Assembly: GCA_041671505.1 (NCBI GenBank)
Contig: JBAZBK010000024.1
Coordinates: 1 to 64,000, forward strand
DNA length: 64,000 bases
Reading direction: 5' to 3'
From: JACPDH01 sp041671505
Lineage (GTDB): Bacteria; Acidobacteriota; Thermoanaerobaculia; Gp7-AA8
Shown: piece after piece, positions 25,476 to 33,956 of the stretch
How positions within the stretch are numbered: position 1 is the first letter of the stretch
Layout of the letters: every line of letters starts with the position of its first letter
Position numbers and translations under genes: made by a program
The notes under the pieces: model-generated
What the model was told of the DNA's origin: nothing
Seen by the model: the letters and a program-made list of their open reading frames with translations, nothing else
Databases searched by the model: none

Positions 25476-26372
25476 CTACGCGCTCCTCTTGAGCGGCCTG
25501 CAGTGCAGGCAGGCTCGCAGCCCTTTTGCCTCGGCGTCACGCTCGTCGCGGACCAGGACGCGGTTCTCTTCGCGGATCCGCTTCGCGTCACGGCAGGTCG
25601 GGAAGCAGTAGATCCCCGTGGTGCTCGACGCGACATAGCGGAAGCCTCGCTTCGACATCGACTCGATCGTCGCGATGTCGACGCCCTCGCCGGCGAGCAG
25701 TTCGCGCTTCATCGCTTCGCCGAATCCGTAATTGCCGACGCCCCCCGAGGTGGGTACGACGCGGTGACAGGGAACGACGAAGGGGACCGGGTTGCGCGCG
25801 CAGGCGTTGCCGACCGCGCGGACCGCGGCGGGGCTTCCCGTCTCGCGGGCGACCCATGCGTAGGTGCGCACCTCTCCCGGAGGGATCTCGAGCAGCTTGC
25901 GAAGCACCTTCTGCTCGAACTCCGGCAGCTCGTCGATGTCGACGTCGGCCTTTTTCAGGCGCTCGCCACGCAGCGCCTTCTCGACCTCGGTGCGGAGTGC
26001 CGCGGGAAGCTCGCGAGCCTCGAGCTCTCGCCCGAAGCGCTCGCGGTATTCGTCCCTGAACTTCGTCTCGCTCACGCCCGTCGGCGACACCCTGGTGATT
26101 CCACGGCTGGAGAAGGCAACCCTGACCGCTCTGGCATCGCTCTCGACCACATCGTAGCCGTGCGAGCAGAGCTCCTTCACCGCCTCGACGCAGCTGGTCG
26201 GACTCTCGCAGCGGAGCGAAGGGAGCTTCGTCGCGAGCGCGTCGAACGTCTCGCGATCCTCGTCGCACTCCCGGCAGGTGGCCAGATGCTCGCGCACCTG
26301 CTTCGCCTCGCTGGCGGGCAATTCGCCGGCGCGAAGCTCGTCGAGCCGGATCAGCGCGCTGTCACATCGCAT
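25476..26372 (-). CDS. Anti-sigma zinc finger - O6-methylguanine methyltransferase - Ada zinc domain fusion
   Basis: The 298-residue protein has three parts. Residues 1-50 are a ZAS anti-sigma module with Cys3 and H29-x3-C33-x2-C36. Residues about 105-230 are a DNA alkyl-cysteine methyltransferase core with the RAVGNACARNP helix and active-site Cys202 in PCHRVVP. Residues about 243-298 are an Ada N-terminal-type zinc domain with Cys256, Cys260, Cys288 and Cys291 (IYCFPTC and ACLHC), which in E. coli Ada is methylated by phosphotriesters. The Ada domain order is permuted and there is no AraC helix-turn-helix. The gene overlaps the ECF sigma gene by 11 bases. The natural reading is an anti-sigma factor that senses DNA alkylation and releases its sigma factor. 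Confidence 0.85.
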   Translation of the reverse strand: MRCDSALIRLDELRAGELPASEAKQVREHLATCRECDEDRETFDALATKLPSLRCESPTSCVEAVKELCSHGYDVVESDARAVRVAFSSRGITRVSPTGVSETKFRDEYRERFGRELEARELPAALRTEVEKALRGERLKKADVDIDELPEFEQKVLRKLLEIPPGEVRTYAWVARETGSPAAVRAVGNACARNPVPFVVPCHRVVPTSGGVGNYGFGEAMKRELLAGEGVDIATIESMSKRGFRYVASSTTGIYCFPTCRDAKRIREENRVLVRDERDAEAKGLRACLHCRPLKRSA

Positions 26373-26949
26373 GGGATCTCTCCTCTGTGGAGGCTAGCGT
26401 GTCGCGCAACTGGCGCAGCGAGCGAAACACCTTGCCGCGCAACACCGCCTCGCCCAACCCTGTCGTCTTCGCGATGTCCGCGTACGACATTTCTTCGATG
26501 AACCTCAGAAAAACGAGCTCGCGCGCCTCGACCGGAAGGGTGGCAAGCGCACGGTCGAGACGCTCGAGCTCCTCGCGCGTCTCGATCGAACAGAGCAGCG
26601 TGGGTGGACGGACCGCCGGCTTGAAACCAACGTGTTCCTCCGGCGGGAGCGGCTGCTCGATCTTGGCCCTCAACCCGCGACGCTTGTTCATCGCGAGGTT
26701 GCGGGCGATCCGGTAGAGCCAGGGCCTCACCAGGAGCGCCGCGCATTTCGGCTCGTCGTACTGGCGCGTCAGCGCCTTGTGCGCCCGAAGGAACGTGTCC
26801 TGCACGACCTCCTGCGCATCGTGCACGTTCTGGATCAGACGGTAGACGTAGTTGAAGAGCTGCTGCTCGAACTGTCCGACCAGCAGCTCGAACGCGCCGT
26901 CTTCCCGGCGATGAACCGCCAGGGCGAGGATGTCAGCGTGCGGGGCCAT
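26362..26949 (-). CDS. ECF-family RNA polymerase sigma factor
   Basis: The 195-residue sigma factor has region 2 at about 20-90 (FNYVYRLIQNVHDAQEVVQD, then the RPWLYRIARN promoter-melting helix). Region 4 at about 130-185 has LPVEARELVFLRFIEEMSY and a helix-turn-helix ending RSLRQL. The linker is normal for ECFs. The ATG at 26949 is preferred because GGAGAG lies upstream; a GTG 12 codons earlier is possible. Its last codons overlap the start of the anti-sigma/MGMT/Ada gene, so the pair is translationally coupled. Targets are unknown; alkylation-damage repair genes are the expected regulon if the anti-sigma call is right. Confidence 0.9.
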   Translation of the reverse strand: MAPHADILALAVHRREDGAFELLVGQFEQQLFNYVYRLIQNVHDAQEVVQDTFLRAHKALTRQYDEPKCAALLVRPWLYRIARNLAMNKRRGLRAKIEQPLPPEEHVGFKPAVRPPTLLCSIETREELERLDRALATLPVEARELVFLRFIEEMSYADIAKTTGLGEAVLRGKVFRSLRQLRDTLASTEERSHAM

Positions 26950-27346
26950 CGCAAGGGTCTCTCCGCCGGTCCACGAGCTCTTCACGATTCACTAAACACA
27001 GGCAAGGGGCGCCGCGTTCGCAGGGTGGCCAACTTTTTTCTAGCTGTCCCTCTGCCCTGGCGACTGCGCCCCGCCACCAACCTCCGCCACCGCTCGAAAA
27101 CCGAAATGAAGAATGTCGAATGAAGAATGAAGAATTGAGAGAGGGGTCTGCGCCTCGACTCCACGGGGGCGCTGTTTCTTCATTCTTCATTCGACATTCG
27201 ACATTCTTCATTTCGGTTTCCTCGCGACGGGCGCGGCCCGAACAGCGCGGCGCCGAAGCTGCCGTTTCCCTCATCCAAAGAGAAAAAGGCCCGCGTTCCG
27301 CGCAGCGCGCGAAACGACGGGCCTGATCAGGCACCGGAACGCCTCG
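26950..27346. other. Spacer: sigma gene upstream region, heptamer hairpin and terminator
   Basis: From the sigma gene outward, the minus strand has a run AAAAAAGTTGGCCACCC (about 27024-27040) that could be an ECF autoregulatory promoter. Next is a heptamer inverted pair with arms at about 27098-27133 and 27176-27219; the right arm has exactly one extra GTCGAAT unit. Last is the terminator of the H1-like gene. No coding sequence is supported. Confidence 0.5.
27275..27324 (-). terminator. Rho-independent terminator of the H1-like gene
   Basis: On the minus strand, AGGCCCG (27324-27318) pairs with CGGGCCT (27293-27287) around a GC-rich loop, followed at once by the T-rich run TTTTTCTCTTT. It begins 22 bases after the stop codon of the lysine-rich protein. 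Confidence 0.75.
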
Positions 27347-27862
27347 TTAGAACGACGGATTACCGCCCGAAGGCGTGTCGGCCGCCGGAGCGGGAGCCGG
27401 CTCGGCGACCGGAGCGGGAACCGGCTCGACGGCAGGCATCAGCGGCAGCTGCTCCATCGGAGCAGGAGCCGGAGCCGCCTTCCTGACGACCTTCTTCGGG
27501 GCAGCCTTCTTCACGACCTTTTTCGGAGCAGGCTTCGCGACCGGCTTCGCGGCAACTTTCTTCGGAGCTGCCTTCTTCGGGGCTGCCTTCTTTACGACTT
27601 TCTTCGCAACCTTCTTCGCAGCCTTCTTCGGAGCAACCTTCTTCGCGACCTTCTTCGGCGCAGCCTTCTTCACAACCTTCTTCGGCGCAGCCTTCTTCAC
27701 AACCTTCTTCGCCGGCTTCTTTGCCATCTTCTTCGTCGGCTTCTTCGCTACTTTCTTCGCGACTTTCTTTGCGACTTTTTTCGCGGCTTTCTTCGCGACT
27801 TTCTTCGCCGGTTTCTTCGCAGCCTTCTTTGATGCCTTCTTCTTCACGACCTTCTTCGCCAC
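27347..27862 (-). CDS. Lysine/alanine/proline-rich histone H1-like protein
   Basis: The 171-residue, very basic protein is built almost entirely from KKVAKK, KKAAPKK and KKPAKK repeats up to about residue 130. A proline/alanine/glutamate tail ends in GGNPSF. Such histone H1 C-terminal-like proteins bind DNA nonspecifically and condense nucleoids in several bacteria. The start is GTG at 27862 with a strong AGGAGGG site 7 bases upstream. It is monocistronic with its own terminator. The antisense reading frame, rich in Phe, Ala and Thr, is a shadow of the repeat. Repeat number is likely to vary between strains. Confidence 0.82.
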   Translation of the reverse strand: MAKKVVKKKASKKAAKKPAKKVAKKAAKKVAKKVAKKVAKKPTKKMAKKPAKKVVKKAAPKKVVKKAAPKKVAKKVAPKKAAKKVAKKVVKKAAPKKAAPKKVAAKPVAKPAPKKVVKKAAPKKVVRKAAPAPAPMEQLPLMPAVEPVPAPVAEPAPAPAADTPSGGNPSF

Positions 27863-27993
27863 AGTGAACCCTCCTGAATCAGCGATTATGTTGAGCGAAT
27901 GACAAAGTGTAGCCCCGGGATTTGAAAATCAGCGAGGAAAAATTTGCCTTCGTACAATCTCATCCCGCCGCCGCGCGGCACGTGTGAGGCTCG
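27863..27993. other. Short spacer upstream of the H1-like gene
   Basis: About 130 bases containing the AGGAGGG ribosome site of the H1-like gene and presumably its promoter. The AT-rich stretch around 27895-27945 is the lowest-GC part nearby. No repeat of the larger families is seen. Confidence 0.35.
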
Positions 27994-30849
27994 TTACTCA
28001 TCGGTCGCGCACCGGAAGCCGACCGTCAGCGATCGTTCGGACGGGGGAAGCGAGCGCCTCGCCGAAATCCGAAGCTCGCCCGGGCCACTCGCCCACGAGC
28101 CTCCCCGGATCACCCTCAGCTCGCCGCTTTCGGGTCCGGCGGCCTTCTCGTCGGGCGACTTCGAGTAGTAGTCGGGCGCGTACCAGTCGGAGGTCCACTC
28201 CCGGACGTTTCCCGCCAGGTCGCGCAGACCGAGCCGGTTCGACGGGAACGTGCCGACCGGCGCGAACGCTGGGAAGCTGTCGCCCTTTCCCGGCGTGTTC
28301 GCGACCCCTGCGGTGGTCCTGCTCTCGCCTCCCCAGGGCCAGACGTTCCTGACGTCGCGCTCCCGCGCGACCGCTTCCCACTCGGCCTCCGTCGGCAGCC
28401 GCCCTCCCGCCGCCTTGCAGTACGCCGCCGCCTCGTCCCACGTCACGAGCGTCACCGGCCAGGCCGGCTCGCCTGGCTGGCCTTTCTTCAGCGGGCTCGC
28501 CCAGCTCCTTCCTTCCTTTCGTTTGCGCCCCACCGCGTCGGCGTCGGGGCCGCTCTCGACCTCTCCCTTCAAGGCGGGCTCAGCCACAACTCCGGCAGCC
28601 GCGGCCCATTTCGCGAAGGCTTCGATCGTCACTTCGTCGCGCGCCATCCAGAAGCCTGCGACTCCCACGGTGTGCGCCGGTTTCTCGTCGGCAGCGCACG
28701 CCTCGTCACCCGAGACGCAGCCGATCAGCAGCCACGTCTGCGGCACCCAGAGGTACTCCGCGCCATCCTTAGGATTGGTCCAGGCGTGCCCCTCGCTTCC
28801 CTTCACGGCATCCGAAAGCAACGGCGGGGCGTCGGCGCGCCTCGCGGGAGGAGGAGGCGGTGGCGCCTGCTTCGGCTTCGCGATCTCCCGTAATGCCTTC
28901 GTCGCCTCCGGCGGCGCGGTCTCCTCGACTTTCTCGAGAATCGCGCCGCGATAGAACCAGCCGCCGGCAGCCGCAAGGGCGACGAAGATCAGCACCGCGG
29001 CGATCTTCCCTCCGCGCCCTCCGCTCGTCGGCTGCGTGAAGGCGGGTCCGCTCGCGCGCCTCCGCTGGCGAAGCCACTCCTCGGCGTCGGCGATCGCGGG
29101 ATCCCTTTCGAGCCGCGCGCCGAACTTCGCCTCGCGCCACGCGAGCAGTTTCTGCAGCCCTTCGACGTCGCGAGCATCCTTCGCCTTCGCAATCGACTTC
29201 GCGAGCCGCGCGTTCGTCTCGCGCATGGCGTGATGGAAGCTCTGCTCGACGGCGAGGTACTCCTCGTCCTTCACTCCACCCATCCCGAGATGCGTGGCGA
29301 GGTCCTCGAGCATTTCACGGGCGCTCGCGTACGACTCGGCGTTGATCCAGGTCCGCGTCTTGTCGAGCAGCTCGGAGCGGCGCCGGAGCCACTGCTCCGC
29401 CTCGATCTTCACGCCGGGATCGGAGAGGCGGCGGCCGAGCGTCTGCTCGCGCTCCTCGACGAGCCGCGCGACGTCCTTCGGCTGCCCGCCATCGCGCGCC
29501 CGTTGGATCTCCGACGCATACCACCGCTTTGCCTCGGCTGCGCCCTGCTCGAGCTCCTCGCGCATGCGCCGGAAATCGGCATCGCTCTCGGCGCGCACCC
29601 CGAGGTGCATCTTCAGGTTCTGCAGAGTCACGTCGGCATGCTGAAGCTGGCGCGCCACGAGGAGCTGCTGAATCTGATCGAGCAGTTCGCGGCGCCGCGC
29701 TTGCGCGGGATCGACGTCGATGTTCCGCCGGTGAGGCGCGCCGGGCTTGGGGGTGTCGACGGTCCGATACCGGGTCAGCTCGGGCGACGGCGTCTGCGGA
29801 CGCGGGTAAGGCGTCGCGGACTGCGGAAACGGCGTCATCGCCGTCGGGATCAGCGACGACGGGGGAAGGGTCTCGATCGCGGTCGCCGCGTCGATGACCG
29901 GAAGCGACAGGGCGCTGAGCGCCTGTGCGAACTCGACCGCGCTCTGGTACCGGTTCGCCCGGTTCTTCTCGAGCGCCTTGAGCACGACCGCCTCGAGCGA
30001 CGGAGGCACCGCGGAGCCAGGACTCACGCGCGCGATCGGCGGCGCCGGCTGCGAGAGATGCATCATCAGGTAGTGGTGCGGCGTTTCGGCCTGATACGGC
30101 GCGACACCGGCAAGCATTTCGTAGAGGACGAGGCCGAAGGAGTAGAGATCGGCGCGCCCGTCGATCTTGTCGCCCCCCTTGAGCGCGCCGAGCTGCTCGG
30201 GAGAGGCGTACTTGAGTTTGCCGACGAAGACGCCCGTCTTGGTCTGCTGCTCACCCTGGTCGTCCTGCTGCTTCGCGACCCCGAGGTCGATGATCTTCAC
30301 GCGGTCGGTGCCGTCGTCGAGCCGCGTGATCATCATGTTCTCGGGGCTCACGTCGCGATGGACGATGCCTGCGCGGTGGATTGCGTCGAAGCCCTGCAGG
30401 GCCTGGATCGCGAGCTGCACCGCGTGCCCCGGCGAGAGGCGCCCGCGTTCGCGCACGAACTGCGCGAGGTTCACCCCGTCGATGTACTCCCAGACCATGT
30501 ACCAGGAGCCGTCGGGGAGCGAGGAGAAGTCGAAAAGCGCCGCGACGTTCTGATGCTGGATCTTCGTCGCGAGCCGCGCCTCGCGCAGGAATCGCTCGCG
30601 CACGCCCGGCTCGGTGACGAGGTTCCCGCGCATGAGCTTGATCACGCGGAGCGCATCGAGATGGACGTGGATCGCCTTGTAGACCTCGCCCATCCCGCCG
30701 ATGCCGAGAAGCGACATCACGTGGTACTTGCCGTCGAGCTCCGTCTCCGAATACTGGCGCAGAAAGTCGGTGACCCTCTCGCCGCACGACGGACAGGCGT
30801 GGAGCGCGGGGGCTACCTGAGCGTCACACCGCGGGCACTGAAACGACAC
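27994..30849 (-). CDS. Zinc-ribbon Ser/Thr kinase fused to an FGE-sulfatase-fold domain
   Basis: The 951-residue protein has an N-terminal zinc ribbon (Cys5, Cys8, Cys19, Cys22) and a kinase domain (about 40-310) with GIGGMGEVYKA, HRDVSPENMM and DLG in place of DFG. It continues with a long helical region, one membrane helix (about 640-660) and a C-terminal formylglycine-generating-enzyme-like domain (about 715-948, with WPWGG, GNVREWTSDWY and VIRGGSW). The first catalytic cysteine of aerobic FGEs appears as Ser in RISARRS, so the domain is probably a binding or sensor fold, not an active FGE. The GTG start has no ribosome site but a TATACT box 9 bases upstream. Confidence 0.88.
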   Translation of the reverse strand: MSFQCPRCDAQVAPALHACPSCGERVTDFLRQYSETELDGKYHVMSLLGIGGMGEVYKAIHVHLDALRVIKLMRGNLVTEPGVRERFLREARLATKIQHQNVAALFDFSSLPDGSWYMVWEYIDGVNLAQFVRERGRLSPGHAVQLAIQALQGFDAIHRAGIVHRDVSPENMMITRLDDGTDRVKIIDLGVAKQQDDQGEQQTKTGVFVGKLKYASPEQLGALKGGDKIDGRADLYSFGLVLYEMLAGVAPYQAETPHHYLMMHLSQPAPPIARVSPGSAVPPSLEAVVLKALEKNRANRYQSAVEFAQALSALSLPVIDAATAIETLPPSSLIPTAMTPFPQSATPYPRPQTPSPELTRYRTVDTPKPGAPHRRNIDVDPAQARRRELLDQIQQLLVARQLQHADVTLQNLKMHLGVRAESDADFRRMREELEQGAAEAKRWYASEIQRARDGGQPKDVARLVEEREQTLGRRLSDPGVKIEAEQWLRRRSELLDKTRTWINAESYASAREMLEDLATHLGMGGVKDEEYLAVEQSFHHAMRETNARLAKSIAKAKDARDVEGLQKLLAWREAKFGARLERDPAIADAEEWLRQRRRASGPAFTQPTSGGRGGKIAAVLIFVALAAAGGWFYRGAILEKVEETAPPEATKALREIAKPKQAPPPPPPARRADAPPLLSDAVKGSEGHAWTNPKDGAEYLWVPQTWLLIGCVSGDEACAADEKPAHTVGVAGFWMARDEVTIEAFAKWAAAAGVVAEPALKGEVESGPDADAVGRKRKEGRSWASPLKKGQPGEPAWPVTLVTWDEAAAYCKAAGGRLPTEAEWEAVARERDVRNVWPWGGESRTTAGVANTPGKGDSFPAFAPVGTFPSNRLGLRDLAGNVREWTSDWYAPDYYSKSPDEKAAGPESGELRVIRGGSWASGPGELRISARRSLPPSERSLTVGFRCATDE

Positions 30850-30858
30850 GATGACGCA

Positions 30859-30864
30859 AGTATA
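30859..30864 (-). promoter_or_regulatory. -10-like TATACT near the start of the kinase-FGE gene
   Basis: TATACT on the minus strand lies 9 bases before the GTG start, with no Shine-Dalgarno-like sequence between. It fits a leaderless or near-leaderless transcript. A -35 element is not obvious. Confidence 0.4.
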
Positions 30865-30953
30865 GGATGTGAAGGCTGCATCACGCGCCCCCCCGGACGA
30901 TGGCGGCCGGGAACCGACCCTCCCCCACCCGCTCCGGAAGAGCGGCGGCAGGG

Positions 30954-30959
30954 TAGAAT
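30954..30959 (+). promoter_or_regulatory. -10-like TAGAAT before the ankyrin gene
   Basis: TAGAAT lies 25 bases before the ATG, leaving room for the AAAGGAG ribosome site. It resembles the TAGAAT before the patatin gene at 56088-56093. The -35 element is unclear. Confidence 0.35.
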
Positions 30960-30984
30960 CGGTCGACCCCGAAAGGAGACTCCG

Positions 30985-32439
30985 ATGAAAACGTTCTCTG
31001 CGGCCGCAGTGGTGACGCTGCTCGCGGCGCTCGCATTCGCATCACCCGCCGACGGCGCCCCGAAGAAGAAGTACGACAAGAAGGCCACCGACGCGCTCCT
31101 CGAAGCGTCGATCAGTCGCGACGGCGACGACATTCTCACGGCCCTCGCCGCGAACGCCGACCCGAACGTGAAAGGCGACGACCAGTGGACGCCGCTCATG
31201 TACGCGTCGACGGGCTCGCTGTTCGCCGACGAAGAGAAAGTCATCGCTGCCTTCGTCGCCGCGAAGGCCGACCTCGAAGCAAAGAACAATTTCGGACAGA
31301 CGGCGCTGATGCTCGCCTCCCGCGAGGGAAGGACGACGCAGCTCGACGCGCTGATCAAAGCCGGTGCGAAGGTCGACGCGAAGGACGAGGACGGGTGGAG
31401 CGGGCTGATGCTCGCCGCCTTCAACGGCCAGCTCCAGTGCGTCAAGAGCCTCATCGCGGCGAAGGCCGACGTCAAGGCGAAGACCGCGGAAGGATGGGAC
31501 GGCGCGCTCCTCGCGATCAGTGAAGGACACGGCAGCACAGCGCGCGCGATCGTCGAGGCGGGCGCAACGCTTCCGAAGGACGGCCCCGGCGCCACCCCGC
31601 CGCTCATCCACGCCGTATACGGCGGCGACCTCGAGGCGGTAAGGCTCGTTCTCGAAGGCTCCCCCGACCTCACCGCGACCGACTCCGACAAGTGGAGCGC
31701 GCTCGAGATCGCCGCGAACAACGGCTATCCGCAGATCGTGATGGAGCTCCTGCGAGCCGGCATCGATCCCGCGATGAAAGACAAGGAAAGCAAGAACGCG
31801 CTCGACCGCGCGATCGCCACCGGAAACACCGAGATCGCCGCGCTCCTCGGCGGGACGTGGGACAAGCCGGCGACCGGCGGAACGAAGATCAGCGTCCCGT
31901 GCAAGCTCGTCGAAGGCAACATCGAAGGCTACGTCGAGGTCAAAGAGACCGATCTCCTCCTGAGCACCGTCTTCCCGAAGCCGATGAGCTGGTACCTCGG
32001 CGGGGGCAACACCAACCGCGCGAAGAGCGCGAAGACGATGACCTTCGACGGTTTCGTCGCACCGACCTTCTACTTCGACACCGACTCCAATCCGAAAACG
32101 GGGCAGAAGGCCGACATGTTCAGCAAGACCGGGGCCGGCGCGGAGTACTCGCTCGAGTACGACGAGATCGGCACCACCGTGACGATTTCCTATACCGACT
32201 CCGACGGCAAGTCGCAGCAGCGCAACGTCTACGGAAACGTCTTCGACCCGACTTTGAATAAAGAGGGTGAGTACCTCGACACGAACGGGGAGTACTACCC
32301 CTCGGCGGAGAACAACAATGGCGTCCTCCAGACGACCGTGCCGATGGCCCTCATCGGCGTCAAACCGGGCCAGAAGGTGCGCATCGTCTTCGAGGCAGGA
32401 AGCTGCGGGGCGAAGGAAGCGACGGTGAAACTGAAGTAG
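30985..32439 (+). CDS. Secreted ankyrin-repeat protein with unknown C-terminal domain
   Basis: The 484-residue protein has a signal peptide (about 1-24, ending near DGA) and about seven ankyrin repeats (about 35-285), with recognisable TPLMYAS, TALMLASREG and LIAAKADV segments. A C-terminal domain of about 190 residues is rich in aromatic and Asn/Asp positions (FDTDSNPKTGQ, NGEYYPS) and looks like a secreted beta domain I cannot name. AAAGGAG lies 6 bases before the ATG at 30985. Longer in-frame extensions upstream run antisense through the kinase gene and are not real. It is probably periplasmic or surface-bound, and its binding partner is unknown. Confidence 0.8.
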   Translation: MKTFSAAAVVTLLAALAFASPADGAPKKKYDKKATDALLEASISRDGDDILTALAANADPNVKGDDQWTPLMYASTGSLFADEEKVIAAFVAAKADLEAKNNFGQTALMLASREGRTTQLDALIKAGAKVDAKDEDGWSGLMLAAFNGQLQCVKSLIAAKADVKAKTAEGWDGALLAISEGHGSTARAIVEAGATLPKDGPGATPPLIHAVYGGDLEAVRLVLEGSPDLTATDSDKWSALEIAANNGYPQIVMELLRAGIDPAMKDKESKNALDRAIATGNTEIAALLGGTWDKPATGGTKISVPCKLVEGNIEGYVEVKETDLLLSTVFPKPMSWYLGGGNTNRAKSAKTMTFDGFVAPTFYFDTDSNPKTGQKADMFSKTGAGAEYSLEYDEIGTTVTISYTDSDGKSQQRNVYGNVFDPTLNKEGEYLDTNGEYYPSAENNNGVLQTTVPMALIGVKPGQKVRIVFEAGSCGAKEATVKLK

Positions 32440-32704
32440 AAAATTTCGGATTTCGGAATAGTGTGGCGCAGGCACTCTTGCCTGCGCGTCGCCCCGCACC
32501 GCGGGGCGACCCTTGATCACGACACGAATTCGAACGGGCGTCCCGGTGGGTCGCCCGTTTTCTTGCCGTCCACCAAGTGAAAGGGGCGACGCACCGCGTC
32601 GCCCCTACGAATTCGTGGCCCGATTTACGGTCGCCTTCGGCGATGCGCAGGCAGGAGTGCCTGCGCCACACAATTCCGCATTCCGAACTCCGAATTCCGC
32701 ATTC
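32440..32704. repeat. Long inverted repeat with heptamer edges (TGTGGCGCAGGCACTC family)
   Basis: Outer arms made of ATTTCGG/ATTCCGA heptamers lie at about 32442-32459 and 32672-32705. Inside are inverted arms beginning TGTGGCGCAGGCACTC at about 32462-32489 and 32642-32671, with further GC palindromes in the core. A second copy of the inner element lies between gatE and gatD (46125-46238). No gene is present. Confidence 0.8.
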
Positions 32705-33151
32705 CTAGAAGAGTCCGCCCGTGCGGAGCCCGACGCCGAGGGCGACCATGAAGATGCCAAGGACGGTGATGATCCCGACGGTTGCGGTGAAGCCGCCGAG
32801 GGTCTCCATCGAGAGCTTCGGCGCGATCTTGCGGCGCATCACGATGACGAGCACGGTGATCGCGATCATGATCACGATCTTCGCCACGACGTGGGTCATG
32901 AAGACGTCCTTCATCTGGAAGGCAGCGCTGATCCCCTTGAACATGGGCGTGGCGAGCCAGAGGCCGGTGATCAGCTGCACGGCGAGAGCGTGAACTCCCA
33001 TCTGTCCCACGCCGGCGAGGAAGCCCTTGATGATGCCGATGTCGCCTGCCTTCTTCGCCTTCGGAATGACGGAGAGCATCAGGACGAGGTTTGTGCCGAC
33101 GAGGGTCGCGGCGCCGAGGATGTGAAGGATGACCAGAAGCTTGTAGAGCAT
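32705..33151 (-). CDS. Small four-helix membrane protein (CopD/DUF2269-like)
   Basis: The 148-residue protein has four predicted membrane helices (about 5-28, 48-68, 83-105, 122-142). Conserved-looking features are His10 in LHILGAA and a short basic stretch after helix 3. Size and the LHILGA start resemble DUF2269/CopD-type integral membrane proteins, which in some cases bind heme or copper; the assignment is tentative. The gene starts 16 bases after the end of the neighbouring small membrane protein, so they form a two-gene operon. Function is unknown. Confidence 0.6.
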   Translation of the reverse strand: MLYKLLVILHILGAATLVGTNLVLMLSVIPKAKKAGDIGIIKGFLAGVGQMGVHALAVQLITGLWLATPMFKGISAAFQMKDVFMTHVVAKIVIMIAITVLVIVMRRKIAPKLSMETLGGFTATVGIITVLGIFMVALGVGLRTGGLF

Positions 33152-33167
33152 GCGGGAATCGTCTCCG

Positions 33168-33506
33168 TTAGAGCGTTTGATAGCGTTCGCGCAACGCCCT
33201 CATGCGGAAGACGAGCGCCGATGCGGCGGTGATAACCGCGACGGCGCCGAGGATAATTGCCATTCGCGTCCACGGCTCCCCCATCGCCTGCCGGCGCCGC
33301 ATGATCTCGATGAGCGTGCGAAGCCACTCGGCCGCCCCGACGACGAGAAGCGCCTGGTAGGCGTATGCGACCCACGGCTTTTTCAGGAGCAGAAGAAAGA
33401 GCAGCGCGACGACCACGGCAACGACGACGAGGTTCCCTCCCCGGAAGAAGTGCGCGCCGAGGACGAGCATGCTGAGGATCGCGGGGAAGAGACGGAGGAA
33501 GTTCAT
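33168..33506 (-). CDS. Small membrane protein of unknown function
   Basis: The 112-residue protein has helices at about 5-20, 26-60 and 82-102 and an amphipathic RRRQAMGEPW loop between the last two. I do not recognise a family. The ATG at 33506 has AAGGAG 8 bases upstream; longer frames enter a TCATCCCGAGCG repeat. It is the first gene of a two-gene operon with the CopD-like protein. Confidence 0.6.
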   Translation of the reverse strand: MNFLRLFPAILSMLVLGAHFFRGGNLVVVAVVVALLFLLLLKKPWVAYAYQALLVVGAAEWLRTLIEIMRRRQAMGEPWTRMAIILGAVAVITAASALVFRMRALRERYQTL

Positions 33507-33956
33507 GGCAATACTCCTTGCTGCGTTGATTCTGCGCGTCCGCGGCACCCGTGGCTGTGACTTCGGTGCGGGAGGGGGGGCGATTGTCATCCCGAGCGGA
33601 GCGAGGGATCTGCAAAACATCGACTGACCGCTTCCTCAGCAGTGGATCGGGCCAGGGCGCGGAATCAGGTCAACTGTCGAGGAATCGATCAAGGAATCCT
33701 TTTGCAGATCCCTCGCTCCGCTCGGGATGACAAGCCCGCCTCGAAAACGTCCCCCCGCGGCGCTACCCGTCCCGGCGGAAGCTGCGTTTTCGCCCTCCAC
33801 TCGTGCTAACCGTTCGCCCCTCCGGGCGTCTGAATATTGGAAACGGCGCGGGGCACCACCCCAGCGGCAACCTTTTCCGACAGTCTTCGTACCCAGAGGT
33901 CAGGAGCGGTGCCGCGCAGCGGGACCGCACGCGCATCAACTCAGGAGAATCGGCAG
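33507..33956. repeat. Spacer with an inverted TCATCCCGAGCG element
   Basis: Arms at about 33585-33618 and 33700-33732 form a near-perfect inverted repeat of about 33 bases. The core includes GACCGCTTCCTCAGCA, also found (inverted) in the core of the element at 38742-38881, so the repeat has conserved internal sequence as well as ends. From 33735 to the adaptor gene I see nothing beyond a possible promoter region and the AGGAGA ribosome site. Confidence 0.75.

Noticed and set aside
27375..27902. Phe/Ala/Thr-rich plus-strand frame
   Set aside because: It is the complement of the lysine-rich H1-like repeat gene, which has a strong ribosome site and terminator on the minus strand.
27994..28700. 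Active formylglycine-generating enzyme
   Set aside because: One catalytic cysteine is replaced by Ser by eye, and no sulfatase is nearby.
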